Shown piece by piece: positions 55,898 through 64,000 of a DNA stretch of 64,000 nt. Each line of letters begins with the position of its first letter. Position 1 is the first letter of the stretch. The notes under the pieces were generated by a model. That model did no database searches. It had not been told where the DNA came from and saw only the letters and a program-made list of their open reading frames with translations. The translations under genes and the position numbers were made by a program. The stretch is from the NCBI GenBank assembly GCA_934130085.1, contig CAKOXK010000005.1, positions 1 through 64,000 of the forward strand, read 5' to 3'. Source of the DNA: an uncultured Clostridia bacterium (GTDB lineage: Bacteria > Bacillota > Clostridia > TANB77 > CAG-508).

Positions 55898-58240
55898 TTA
55901 CCTTCTTACTGTTTCTAATACATTTTCGCTTTTTATTTTATTTTTTGTTTTTTCGAATTCTGCTTTCATTTCTTCTATCGTTTTGCTAAGGTTTTCATCT
56001 TTTTGAGCTGTATCTTCTTTTTTCTCTTCTGTTTCTTCTTTTACATTGTGATTTTCATGTTCACATTCTTGGATTTTTGTGTCATCAAAATCTTTGTTAT
56101 CAATGTGTAGTACTCTTTCTTTTATTTCTTCTGTTCTTCCTTTGTTCCAGAAGTTTGTGCCAATGTATCCACATGTTCTTCTTGCTACGTTTAATGTTCT
56201 GTGGTCTCTGTTTCCGCATTGTGGGCAATACCATTCTAGGTTATCATCTAGTAATATTTCTCCATCAAATCCGCATTTTTGGCAGTAGTCTGATTTTGTG
56301 TTTAATTCTGCATACATTATGTTGTTGTAAATATATTCAATTAATTGTTCTACTACATCAATGTTGTTTTGTAGGTTTGGTGTTTCAACATAGCTTATAG
56401 CTCCTCCTGGTGATAGACGTTGGAATTTGCTTTCTAATTTAAGTTTGCTGAATGCATCTATTTCCTCAAATACAGGTACATGATATGAGTTTGTTATGTA
56501 ATTTCTGTCTGTAATTCCTTTAATTACTCCGAATCTATTTTTTAAACATTTTGCAAATTTGTATGTTGTTGATTCTATTGGTGTTCCGTATAATGAGTAA
56601 TCTATGTTTTCTTCTTTTTTCCATTCATCACATTTATCATCCATGTGTTGCATAACTTCTATTGCAAATTTTTCTCCTTCACCACCATCTGTGTGGCTAT
56701 TGCCTGTCATGTATTTAACACATTCATAAAGTCCGGCATATCCTAATGATAATGTTGAGTAACCATTATGCAATAAATCATGTATGCTTGCTCCCTTTGG
56801 AAGTCTTGCAAATGCTCCGTATTGCCATAGAATTGGTGCTACATCGCTTGTTCCATGTGATAATCTTTCATGTCTAACTTTAAGTGCCTTGTGACAAAGT
56901 TCAAGTCTTTCATCAAAAATTTTCCAGAAATCTTTCATGTTTTTTGCTGATGATAATGCTACATCTGGTAGGTTGATTGTGACAACACCTTGATTAAATC
57001 TTCCATAGTATTTTGGTTTATTTGTTTTAGGGTCAATGTATGGTGTTAAGAATGATCTGCATCCCATACATGGATAACATTGTCCGTTTCCGTTTTTATC
57101 AACTTTTAATTGTTTCATTATCTTTTCTGATATATAATCAGGAACCATTCTTTTTGCTGTGCATTTTGCTGCAAGTTCTGTTAAATACCAATACTTGCTA
57201 TCTTTATGAATATTATCTTCTTCAAGTACATATAGTAGCTTTGGAAAAGCTGGTGTTATATATACGCCTTTTTCGTTTTTGAAGCCTAATATTCTTTGTT
57301 TTAGAAATTCTTCTATTATCATAGCAAGTTCATCTTTGTATTCATCAGTTTCCCCTAAGTACATATTTACTGATAAGAAAGGTGCTTGTCCATTTGTGTT
57401 AGTCATTGAATTTACTTGGTAATTGAATGTTTGAACTCCATCTTCAATCTCTTTTTTTGTATCTTCCATTGCAAATTTTTTGCATTCATCTTCAGGAAGT
57501 TTACGGCTTTCATATTTCTTTAAATATCTGTTATAACTATCTCTTACAAATGGTGCTAAGTGTGTTAATGAAACTGTAGCTCCTCCATAGGTTGATGATG
57601 TGACTGCTAATATAATTTGCGTTGTTATTGTTGAAGCTGTGATAAATCTGTGAGGTTTTTCTATTTTTACGCCATTTATAACTGTTCCATTTTGTAGCAT
57701 ATCTTCTAGATTTATTAATTCACAGTTTGTAAGAACATTTTGTGCAAAATAATCAGCATCATGAAAATGAATTATTCCCTCATCATGAGCCTTTACTATT
57801 TCTGGTGGGAGTAAAAATCTACGTGTAATATCTGTACTTGTAATACCAGCTAGGTAGTCTCTTTGAGTAGTAACAACCTTTGCATTTTTATTTGAATTTT
57901 CGTTGTTCCAGTATTCACTCTCTCCATCAATCAATTCTTTTATTGATTGATCTGTAGTATTGGCTTTTCTAACTAAAGCTCTTGTGTAACGATATGTAAT
58001 ATACTCCCTTGCAAGATTGAACTTTTTTAAAGTCATTAATTGGTTCTCAATCATATCTTGGATATCTTCAACAAGAATTCTTTTTCTTTTTAAATTCTTT
58101 ATATGTTTTACAATATCATTAATTTCTTCATCTGTAGCCTTTTCTTCATCATCAACTTCTTCATTAGCTTTTCCAATTGCAATTCTTATGCGTTCTTCAT
58201 CAAAATCAACAATTTTGCCATCTCTTTTTACTACTTTCAT
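55898..58240 (-). CDS. nrdD: anaerobic ribonucleoside-triphosphate reductase NrdD
   Basis: About 780 aa, oxygen-sensitive class III reductase. N-terminal ATP-cone (KRDGKIVDFDEERIRIAI), the large barrel domain with NCELINLEDML, and the C-terminal zinc site (CQKCGFDG...CPQCGNRD) followed by the glycyl-radical motif RRTCGYIGTNFWNKGR. GGGGG precedes the ATG at 58240. A 60-residue Lys/Glu-rich C-terminal extension is unusual. Essential for anaerobic dNTP supply. Confidence 0.95.
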   Translation of the reverse strand: MKVVKRDGKIVDFDEERIRIAIGKANEEVDDEEKATDEEINDIVKHIKNLKRKRILVEDIQDMIENQLMTLKKFNLAREYITYRYTRALVRKANTTDQSIKELIDGESEYWNNENSNKNAKVVTTQRDYLAGITSTDITRRFLLPPEIVKAHDEGIIHFHDADYFAQNVLTNCELINLEDMLQNGTVINGVKIEKPHRFITASTITTQIILAVTSSTYGGATVSLTHLAPFVRDSYNRYLKKYESRKLPEDECKKFAMEDTKKEIEDGVQTFNYQVNSMTNTNGQAPFLSVNMYLGETDEYKDELAMIIEEFLKQRILGFKNEKGVYITPAFPKLLYVLEEDNIHKDSKYWYLTELAAKCTAKRMVPDYISEKIMKQLKVDKNGNGQCYPCMGCRSFLTPYIDPKTNKPKYYGRFNQGVVTINLPDVALSSAKNMKDFWKIFDERLELCHKALKVRHERLSHGTSDVAPILWQYGAFARLPKGASIHDLLHNGYSTLSLGYAGLYECVKYMTGNSHTDGGEGEKFAIEVMQHMDDKCDEWKKEENIDYSLYGTPIESTTYKFAKCLKNRFGVIKGITDRNYITNSYHVPVFEEIDAFSKLKLESKFQRLSPGGAISYVETPNLQNNIDVVEQLIEYIYNNIMYAELNTKSDYCQKCGFDGEILLDDNLEWYCPQCGNRDHRTLNVARRTCGYIGTNFWNKGRTEEIKERVLHIDNKDFDDTKIQECEHENHNVKEETEEKKEDTAQKDENLSKTIEEMKAEFEKTKNKIKSENVLETVRR

Positions 58241-58252
58241 ACTAGCCCCCAC

Positions 58253-58645
58253 GTTACATAATTTAGTTTATTTTTTGTTATTTTCAAAAAATGATTTTTA
58301 AAAATTCTCTCTTTTTTGAAATGCAACACAATAATATATTATGAAAAAATAAAAGTCAAGGTGTTTTTTTTAGAGAATGTTTATACATTATGTATTCCTT
58401 TTTGCTTTTCTCAGTAAAATCAACGGTTTGACTTATATTATTCGATTAATTCATTTTAATTAAATTTATTTAATTTGAATGATTTTTATTAATATACGGG
58501 CTGTTTGAGTTATTTATCATTTCTGTAACATTGTGTAACTTTTCTTGTTTTTTTAAAAAATCATTTTTTAGAAGCTTGCATTTTTACATTTTTTGCAATA
58601 TTCAATTAATATTTCATACCACTAACCATTTTTATTTCTATAAAG
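58253..58645. other. intergenic region upstream of nrdD
   Basis: About 390 AT-rich bases. An AACACAATAATATATTATG stretch at about 58323 vaguely resembles one NrdR box, not enough to call. Nothing else recognised before copy E of the palindromic element. Confidence 0.4.
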
Positions 58646-58791
58646 AAAAATGGGGAAAATTATATTGGTTAAGAATGCCGCGCAGCGATCAAGCGGAGCG
58701 CGAATGGTGCAATCTTCCGAAAGTTTTCTTTTAACTAACGAAGATTGCAACGAGCAAGGCATCGACAACCAATATAATTTTCCCCATTTTT
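58646..58791 (+). repeat. long palindromic element, copy E
   Basis: 146 bp. Arms AAAAATGGGGAAAATTATAT... (25 bp, perfect). The inner stem is TGCAATCTTC / GAAGATTGCA here, a compensatory change from the copies at 9.4 and 16.6 kb. It lies 34 bases past the sortase stop. Confidence 0.92.
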
Positions 58792-58825
58792 TATATTCTA
58801 TAATAGAAGTGAAGAAATAAAATAT

Positions 58826-59554
58826 TTATTCTTCTCTTGCTTTTACAACTAATCTTTCTTTTCCATAGTTTGTACATGTGATTAGTGTTATTTCTCTTTG
58901 TCCATTTGTTAGCTGACTTGTACAGCTTACATCTGTTGGTTCTACTACATATTTGGTGTATACAGAGTATGTCACTTCTTTTCCCGACAAATCTTTTAAG
59001 ATTATTTCATCACCATTTTGTGCCATGCTTAGTTTTCCAAACATTTTGCCACTTTTGTAATTATGGCCTACTATGCAATAGTTGCCTACAGAGTTTGGGT
59101 TAGGTCCCCAATATTTGCAAAGTGATACTTTTAATAAGCTTTCTGATTCTTCTGATAATACTGAATAATTTATTCCTAAGCGGGGGTATGAAAGTATTGC
59201 CTCTATTTCGTATTCAGAACCGTTACTTGCCTTTACTTTGCTTTCAATTGGTTCATCATTTTGTATTGTTTGTTCGGGTATTATTTCTTCTTCCTCATCT
59301 TGATCTTCGTTATTATCGTCTAATGCAAATACTATTGCATTTTCTTCAACAACTGTGCTATCTGAATCAATTTGGCTTAATAGTTCTTTTCCAACTGCCT
59401 CTTGGTCATTTCTATTTTTTTCGGCATACACATAGTAAACAAGGAGGATTATGATTGTTATTATCGATACTGTGTAAAGAATTCTATACATTTTTCTTTT
59501 TCTTTTCATTTCTGGTGTTACGTATATTTTTTTAGATATTAGTATTTGATTCAT
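58826..59554 (-). CDS. sortase family transpeptidase
   Basis: 242 aa from the ATG after AAGGAGG at 59554. One membrane helix (about 23-43), an acidic linker (DDNNEDQDEEEEI), then the sortase barrel with His in IVGHNYKSG, Cys in TLITCTNYG and Arg in KERLVVKAR. It would join surface proteins to the wall or to each other; no LPxTG-type substrate is seen in this window. It lies 19 bases after rsmA. Confidence 0.88.
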   Translation of the reverse strand: MNQILISKKIYVTPEMKRKRKMYRILYTVSIITIIILLVYYVYAEKNRNDQEAVGKELLSQIDSDSTVVEENAIVFALDDNNEDQDEEEEIIPEQTIQNDEPIESKVKASNGSEYEIEAILSYPRLGINYSVLSEESESLLKVSLCKYWGPNPNSVGNYCIVGHNYKSGKMFGKLSMAQNGDEIILKDLSGKEVTYSVYTKYVVEPTDVSCTSQLTNGQREITLITCTNYGKERLVVKAREE

Positions 59555-59573
59555 TTTTCCTCCTTCCTTATTT

Positions 59574-60386
59574 TCATTCTTTATTTGCTTCGTTTGCAAT
59601 GTTTGCGAAGTCTTGCAAGCTTAAGTTTTCTCCTCTTACATTAGGATTTATGTTTAATTTTTTTAGTATTTTTTCTAGTTTTTCTTTCTCAATTACCCCT
59701 GATATTGAGTTTAATATATTTTTTCTTCTTTTTGTAAAGTTTTCTCTTATTAGTTCAAAAAATAATGTTTCGTTTTCTACCTTAACTCGTTTTTCAGGTA
59801 ATTTCTTTATTCGCAATATTTCTGATTCTACTTTTGGGCTTGGTATAAAGCATTCTTTTGATACTGTACCTAAAATTTCTGTATCAGCATAATAATTTAC
59901 AAAGTATGTAATTGCACCTGCATTTTTTTCTCCTGGTTTTGCTGATATTCTATCAGCTACTTCTTTTTGTATTAAAACTGTTATGTCTGCTATATCTTCT
60001 TTTATTAGTTTTGTTATTATTGATGTAGTTATATAATATGGTAAGTTTGCAACTACTTTGGGCTTGTTTGCAAGCTCTGCTATATTTACTTTTAGTACAT
60101 CATCATTTATAAGTTTAAAATTATTGTATAATTTAAATCTATCTTCTAAGATTTTGCACATTTTTTTATCAAGTTCTATTGCAATTACTTCTTTTGCTTT
60201 CTCTAGCATGATGCTTGTTAATGTGCCAAGCCCTGGGCCAATCTCTATGATTGTATCAGTTTTTGTTATATCTTTAGCAATCGTTTGCAAGCTATTTTCG
60301 TCTACTAAAAAATTTTGTCCTAAGTTTTTATTTGGATGGATATCATATTTATCCATTATAAACTTTGTTTCATTTAATACATTCAT
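59574..60386 (-). CDS. rsmA: 16S rRNA dimethyladenosine transferase RsmA (KsgA)
   Basis: 270 aa. NLGQNFLVDENSL opens the SAM domain, EIGPGLGTLT is the SAM motif, NLPYYIT the catalytic NLPY, and FTKRRKNI typical of the C-terminal domain. It dimethylates A1518 and A1519 of 16S rRNA. Confidence 0.96.
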   Translation of the reverse strand: MNVLNETKFIMDKYDIHPNKNLGQNFLVDENSLQTIAKDITKTDTIIEIGPGLGTLTSIMLEKAKEVIAIELDKKMCKILEDRFKLYNNFKLINDDVLKVNIAELANKPKVVANLPYYITTSIITKLIKEDIADITVLIQKEVADRISAKPGEKNAGAITYFVNYYADTEILGTVSKECFIPSPKVESEILRIKKLPEKRVKVENETLFFELIRENFTKRRKNILNSISGVIEKEKLEKILKKLNINPNVRGENLSLQDFANIANEANKE

Positions 60387-60542
60387 ATTAATTCCTTATT
60401 TATGACAATTATTTTTAACTATATTTAAGTTTTTGTTTTTGCCGTTTTTTTGAGTTTTACTATTTTTTGTATTTGTTTCTTAATCTTTGCTTTTTTCTTT
60501 ATTTCTTAGGCTTTTGTTTTTATTGTTTTTTATATTGCACTA

Positions 60543-62840
60543 CTAGTTTTGTGATTTTGTTGTTTCTTGTTGCAGTGTTACGTTTATTACTGTACCCTCA
60601 TCTGCTTCTTTTCCGGCTTTTGGATCTTGTGCTATAACAATTCCATCTCCGGTTGATGATATATTTAGATTTTTTGCTTTTAGCATTATTTTTGCTTGTG
60701 ATAGTGTAACACCTTTTAAATCAGGCACAGTTTGTGATACTCTTGCATCATTTCCTTCTACATAAGTCTTTACTATTCCACCTGATATAAGTTGTGTTCC
60801 ACTCTTTGGCATTTGTTCTTTTATAATATCATCTGCTTGACCTTCACATTTAAATGTTAGTCCTGCGTTTTCAATTACTTTTTTTGCTTCTGCGTATGTT
60901 TTATTTTCAACATTTGGCACTGTTATTAATTCATCTTGATTTGTTACTTCTGTGTTGTTTGATGGAATATCAAGGTATGGTAGCACTTCTGTTAATATTT
61001 GTGATACGGCTGGTGCAGCTATTCTTCCGCCATAGTGGTTTGATGCTTGTGGTCCGTATAATGTTAATAAACATACTACCTTTGTGTTTTCTACTGGTGC
61101 AATTGCTAAAAATGATGCTACATATCCATTCTCGGGGTGATTTGGATCTGGCTCAGATGTACCTGTTTTTCCACCTACTGTATATCCTGCTACTTTTGCG
61201 TAAGAGCCTCCCCCAACTTCTACTACATCTTTCATTATGCTCTTCATTTTATCTGCCGTATCTTTTGATACAACTTGTCTTTCTTCTTGCTTTTCTATTG
61301 TTGTAACATTTCCTGTATCATTATTTACAATCTTCTTGACCAGATGTGGAGTTAGCATAACTCCATCATTTGCAATTGCTGAAACAGCTTTTACTAATTG
61401 CATTGGCGTAATTGTAAATCTTTGACCAAATGACATTGTTGCAAGTTCAACGGGTCCAACATTTTCTTCACTCCAGAAAGAGCTACTTCCTTCACTTGGA
61501 AGGTCTATTCCTGTTTTTTCAAAAAGACCATAAGCTTTTAGATATTTGTAAAAGGTTGATACTCCTATTCTTTGGCCAAGTTGAATTAATGCTGGGTTAC
61601 ATGAATTTTCTAGAGCATTTCTTAATGTTTGAGAACCATGGCCTGATGTATCAGCACAAGAAATTACTGTTCCTTGTACATTTTGCCTTCCGCTACAATA
61701 AAAATCTCCTGCAACATCGGTTTGAGTAATATTCTCTTCAATAGCAGTTGAGGCTGTTATTACTTTAAAAGTTGAACCCGGTTCGTAAGTATCAAGCACT
61801 GCTCTATTTCTCCACATTGAAAGTATTCTTGAGCTTTGTTCTTCTTGATTTAGCTTATCCCAATCAGATGAAATAAATTCATTTGGCGTGTATGGGTCAT
61901 TTAAATTGAAATCAGGATATGTACACATTGCCAATATTTCACCAGTTGTAGGGTCTTCAATTATAACATTTCCACCTCTTTTACAATTATTCTCTTCAAC
62001 TGCTTGCTTTAAATATTTCTCTGCTATGGCTTGTATATTTGAATCAATAGATAAATATATGTCACTACCATTCTCTGCTGCAATTTCTGTTTGGGTTGTA
62101 TCAGGAATTGCATCTTTTCTTACTGAAATTGATGTAGTTATTTTTCCATTTGTACCTTTCAATAGGCTGTCATACTCAAGCTCAATACCATCTAGTCCTT
62201 GATTATCAGTACCACAAACTCCAATCAAATTTGATGCCAAGTTATTATATGGGTAATATCTTTTTGTATCTTCATCTATATTGATTCCGGCTGAAATTTT
62301 GTTTTCTTTAAGCCATTTTTTTAAAACATCAACCTTGTCATTTTCAACCTTAGAAACTATTTTCTCAGTTTCATTTGTGCTGTTTAACTTCGCTAATGTA
62401 TCATCGTAATTAATATCAAAAATTTTTGAAAACTCATTAGCCAATTTTTCTTTAAGTTCTTGAGTTTTTTCATCGTTTTTTTGTCCATTTGTTTTAACAA
62501 CAATTTGCTTAGGATTTACCGATATGGTATCAACATCAGCACTTATTGCTAGAGCTTTTTTATTGCTATCATAAATTGTGCCCCTCTTAGCAGCAATTAC
62601 AATACTAGATGTTGACTGGTTGTACTCCATTTCTTTATAGTACTCTCCTTTAACAAATTGTATATATCCTACTCTAAAAACTAGAACCAAAATAAGAACT
62701 ATTATTATGATTTCAAAAATTAGTAGTCTTGTTTTTGATACTCTAGTTATTTTAGGCTCTTTAGTTTTAACTTTTCTAAATTTATTTGATTTGTTTGATT
62801 TCCCCGAATTATCTCTTGAAACTGTTTTTATTTTTTCCAT
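60543..62840 (-). CDS. spoVD: penicillin-binding protein 2 / SpoVD-like transpeptidase with PASTA domains
   Basis: 765 aa class B PBP. One membrane helix (about 40-60), dimerisation domain opening AAKRGTIYDSNKKALA, transpeptidase with STFK (catalytic Ser, about 357), SCN and KTGT, then two PASTA domains (about 625-755). SpoVD makes cortex peptidoglycan in spores; with PASTA domains a vegetative PBP2 role cannot be excluded. Confidence 0.92.
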   Translation of the reverse strand: MEKIKTVSRDNSGKSNKSNKFRKVKTKEPKITRVSKTRLLIFEIIIIVLILVLVFRVGYIQFVKGEYYKEMEYNQSTSSIVIAAKRGTIYDSNKKALAISADVDTISVNPKQIVVKTNGQKNDEKTQELKEKLANEFSKIFDINYDDTLAKLNSTNETEKIVSKVENDKVDVLKKWLKENKISAGINIDEDTKRYYPYNNLASNLIGVCGTDNQGLDGIELEYDSLLKGTNGKITTSISVRKDAIPDTTQTEIAAENGSDIYLSIDSNIQAIAEKYLKQAVEENNCKRGGNVIIEDPTTGEILAMCTYPDFNLNDPYTPNEFISSDWDKLNQEEQSSRILSMWRNRAVLDTYEPGSTFKVITASTAIEENITQTDVAGDFYCSGRQNVQGTVISCADTSGHGSQTLRNALENSCNPALIQLGQRIGVSTFYKYLKAYGLFEKTGIDLPSEGSSSFWSEENVGPVELATMSFGQRFTITPMQLVKAVSAIANDGVMLTPHLVKKIVNNDTGNVTTIEKQEERQVVSKDTADKMKSIMKDVVEVGGGSYAKVAGYTVGGKTGTSEPDPNHPENGYVASFLAIAPVENTKVVCLLTLYGPQASNHYGGRIAAPAVSQILTEVLPYLDIPSNNTEVTNQDELITVPNVENKTYAEAKKVIENAGLTFKCEGQADDIIKEQMPKSGTQLISGGIVKTYVEGNDARVSQTVPDLKGVTLSQAKIMLKAKNLNISSTGDGIVIAQDPKAGKEADEGTVINVTLQQETTKSQN

Positions 62841-63007
62841 CTAAAATCCTTCTTAAAAAGAAATTATAAAATTTCCCCAATTTAACACTAATATTTTACA
62901 TTAATCTATTATAAAAATCAATAAATCTTTGAAAAAGATATTTAACATTTCAATTATTACTTGACGAAGATTTCAATTAAAATTTCTAATCAAAGGAGCT
63001 AGTTAAA

Positions 63008-63156
63008 AGCAAGATTTAATAGTATATTGTTTAAAATGCCGCGTTAGCGATCAAGCGCTATGCGCGCGAATGTTTCAATCTTCCGAAAGTTATCTTTTGA
63101 CTAACGAAGATTGAAACGAACAAGGCATGAAAAATAATATACTATTAAATCTTGCT
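63008..63156 (+). repeat. long palindromic element, copy F
   Basis: 149 bp. Arms AGCAAGATTTAATAGTATAT... pair over 24-25 positions with one G-T; inner stem GTTTCAATCTTC / GAAGATTGAAAC, a third compensated version. The gap to spoVD (62841-63007) shows nothing else. Confidence 0.92.
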
Positions 63157-63164
63157 ATCTAATG

Positions 63165-63210
63165 TAAAAAATGATGCATGTTTTATATTATAAAACGTAC
63201 ATCATTTTTT
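63165..63210. terminator. ftsH terminator
   Basis: Interrupted stem AAAAAATGATG...CATCATTTTTT with inner ATGTTTTATA / TATAAAACGT, T-rich on both strands; about 60 bases past the ftsH stop. Confidence 0.8.
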
Positions 63211-63269
63211 CTTATTATATTTTTCTAGTTTGGTTTATTTGATTTTTTCTTGCATTGTCTAATAAATAA

Positions 63270-64000
63270 TTAGTTTTCAAATATTTGATCAAATTCTTCT
63301 CCTGTGATTTTTTCTTTTTCAATTAAAACTGCTGCTACTTTATCAAGTTTATCACGGTTTTGGCTTAGTATTTCTGTTGCTCTTTGGTATGCCCAGTCTA
63401 TAATTTTTTTAATTTCTTCATCAATTATTCCTGCGGTTTCTTCTGAATATGGTTTTTCTTGTGCTAGGTCTCTTCCAAGAAATACTTCATCTTGGTCTGA
63501 TCCAAGTGTGATTGTTCCTATTCTATCACTCATTCCATATTTAGTGCACATTGATTTTGCAATCGATGTTGCTCTTTCAATATCATTGCTTGCTCCTGTA
63601 GAAATATCTTCAAGAACTAATTGTTCTGAAACTCTTCCTCCTAGAAGTGATATAATGTTTTCTAACATTTCTGTTTTTGATACAAATGATTTGTCTTCTG
63701 TTGGACGATACATTGTGTATCCTCCAGCCATTCCTCTAGGTATTATTGATATTTCATGTACAGGGTCTTGTGTTGGTAAGAATTTGCTTACAACTGCGTG
63801 TCCTGCTTCATGGTATGCAACTAGCCTCTTTTCTTTATCAGTTCTAACCCTTGATTTCTTTTCAGGTCCCATTGTTACTTTTACCATTGCATCTTCTATT
63901 TCTTTTTGTCCAATTTCTTGTTTATCACGTCTAGCTGCAAGTAAAGCTGCTTCATTTAGTAAGTTTTCTAGGTCAGCTCCTGTAAATCCTGATGTATTTT
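63270..64000 (-). CDS. ftsH: ATP-dependent zinc metalloprotease FtsH (C-terminal part)
   Basis: The frame is open to the right edge, so only the last 243 residues are seen. The end of the AAA domain (NTSGFTGADLENLLNEAALLAARR) is followed by the M41 protease domain with HEAGH in VAYHEAGHAVV and the distal aspartate region DIERATSIAKSM. FtsH degrades membrane and regulatory proteins, and in sporulating species acts on Spo0E-type regulators. Confidence 0.95.
   Translation of the reverse strand, partial: NTSGFTGADLENLLNEAALLAARRDKQEIGQKEIEDAMVKVTMGPEKKSRVRTDKEKRLVAYHEAGHAVVSKFLPTQDPVHEISIIPRGMAGGYTMYRPTEDKSFVSKTEMLENIISLLGGRVSEQLVLEDISTGASNDIERATSIAKSMCTKYGMSDRIGTITLGSDQDEVFLGRDLAQEKPYSEETAGIIDEEIKKIIDWAYQRATEILSQNRDKLDKVAAVLIEKEKITGEEFDQIFEN

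Noticed and set aside
58300..58345. NrdR operator upstream of nrdD
   Set aside because: Only one poor half-match to the palindromic NrdR box is visible, and functional sites come as spaced pairs.

Overview
The window is AT-rich, Gram-positive, spore-forming Bacillota DNA, most likely from an anaerobic gut-type Clostridia lineage. The evidence is spoIIGA-sigE, a YlmC/YmxH protein, a SpoVD-like transpeptidase, a Spo0E-like peptide, anaerobic NrdD/NrdG, sortase, the mraZ-rsmH-ftsL order and many TTG starts preceded by strong Shine-Dalgarno sites. The lineage call is an inference; no rRNA is present.

Layout. 1-2.6 kb (+): ylmC, spoIIGA, sigE, with minisatellites. 2.7-9.2 kb (-): division and wall block murA (frameshifted), ftsQ, two DUF881 genes, sbp, ftsA, ftsZ. 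9.4-11.8 kb: an orphan 609-aa protein flanked by copies of a long palindromic repeat. 11.8-19.3 kb: smc, an HD-GYP protein, then mraZ-rsmH-ftsL with a textbook MraZ operator. 19.5-25.9 kb: a complete diversity-generating retroelement (DGR) with reverse transcriptase, Avd, two MutS-domain-I-like proteins, template repeat, target hairpin and a pilin-anchored variable protein. Template and variable repeats are collinear over 156 bp and differ at 18 positions, all of them template adenines. 26.1-28.3 kb: a small ORF, tRNA-Gly, tRNA-Cys, a frameshifted def, and two tandem copies of a probable type I toxin-antitoxin module. 28.4-48.2 kb (-): a 20-kb type IV secretion-like operon with three VirB2-like, one PrgI/VirB3-like, a split VirB4, three VirB6-like, a wall hydrolase and four bitopic extracellular proteins, but no relaxase or coupling protein. 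48.3-53.5 kb: Spo0E-like peptide, M16 pair yfmH/yfmF, a polytopic membrane protein and rpsU. 53.7-54.4 kb: a type III toxin-antitoxin system (ToxI pseudoknot repeats plus ToxN). 54.6-64 kb: histidine phosphatase, nrdG-nrdD, sortase, rsmA, spoVD-like PBP and the 3' part of ftsH.

How the parts relate. The division and sporulation genes are ordinary chromosomal backbone. Between them sit accessory modules: the DGR, whose reverse transcriptase would rewrite the C-terminal lectin-like domain of a surface protein; the T4SS-like apparatus; and two classes of toxin-antitoxin system. At least six copies of a 140-155 bp palindromic element lie just downstream of genes, and their stems covary between copies. 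Three genes (murA, def, the T4SS hydrolase) carry single frameshifts, so local assembly error has to be excluded before any is called a pseudogene.
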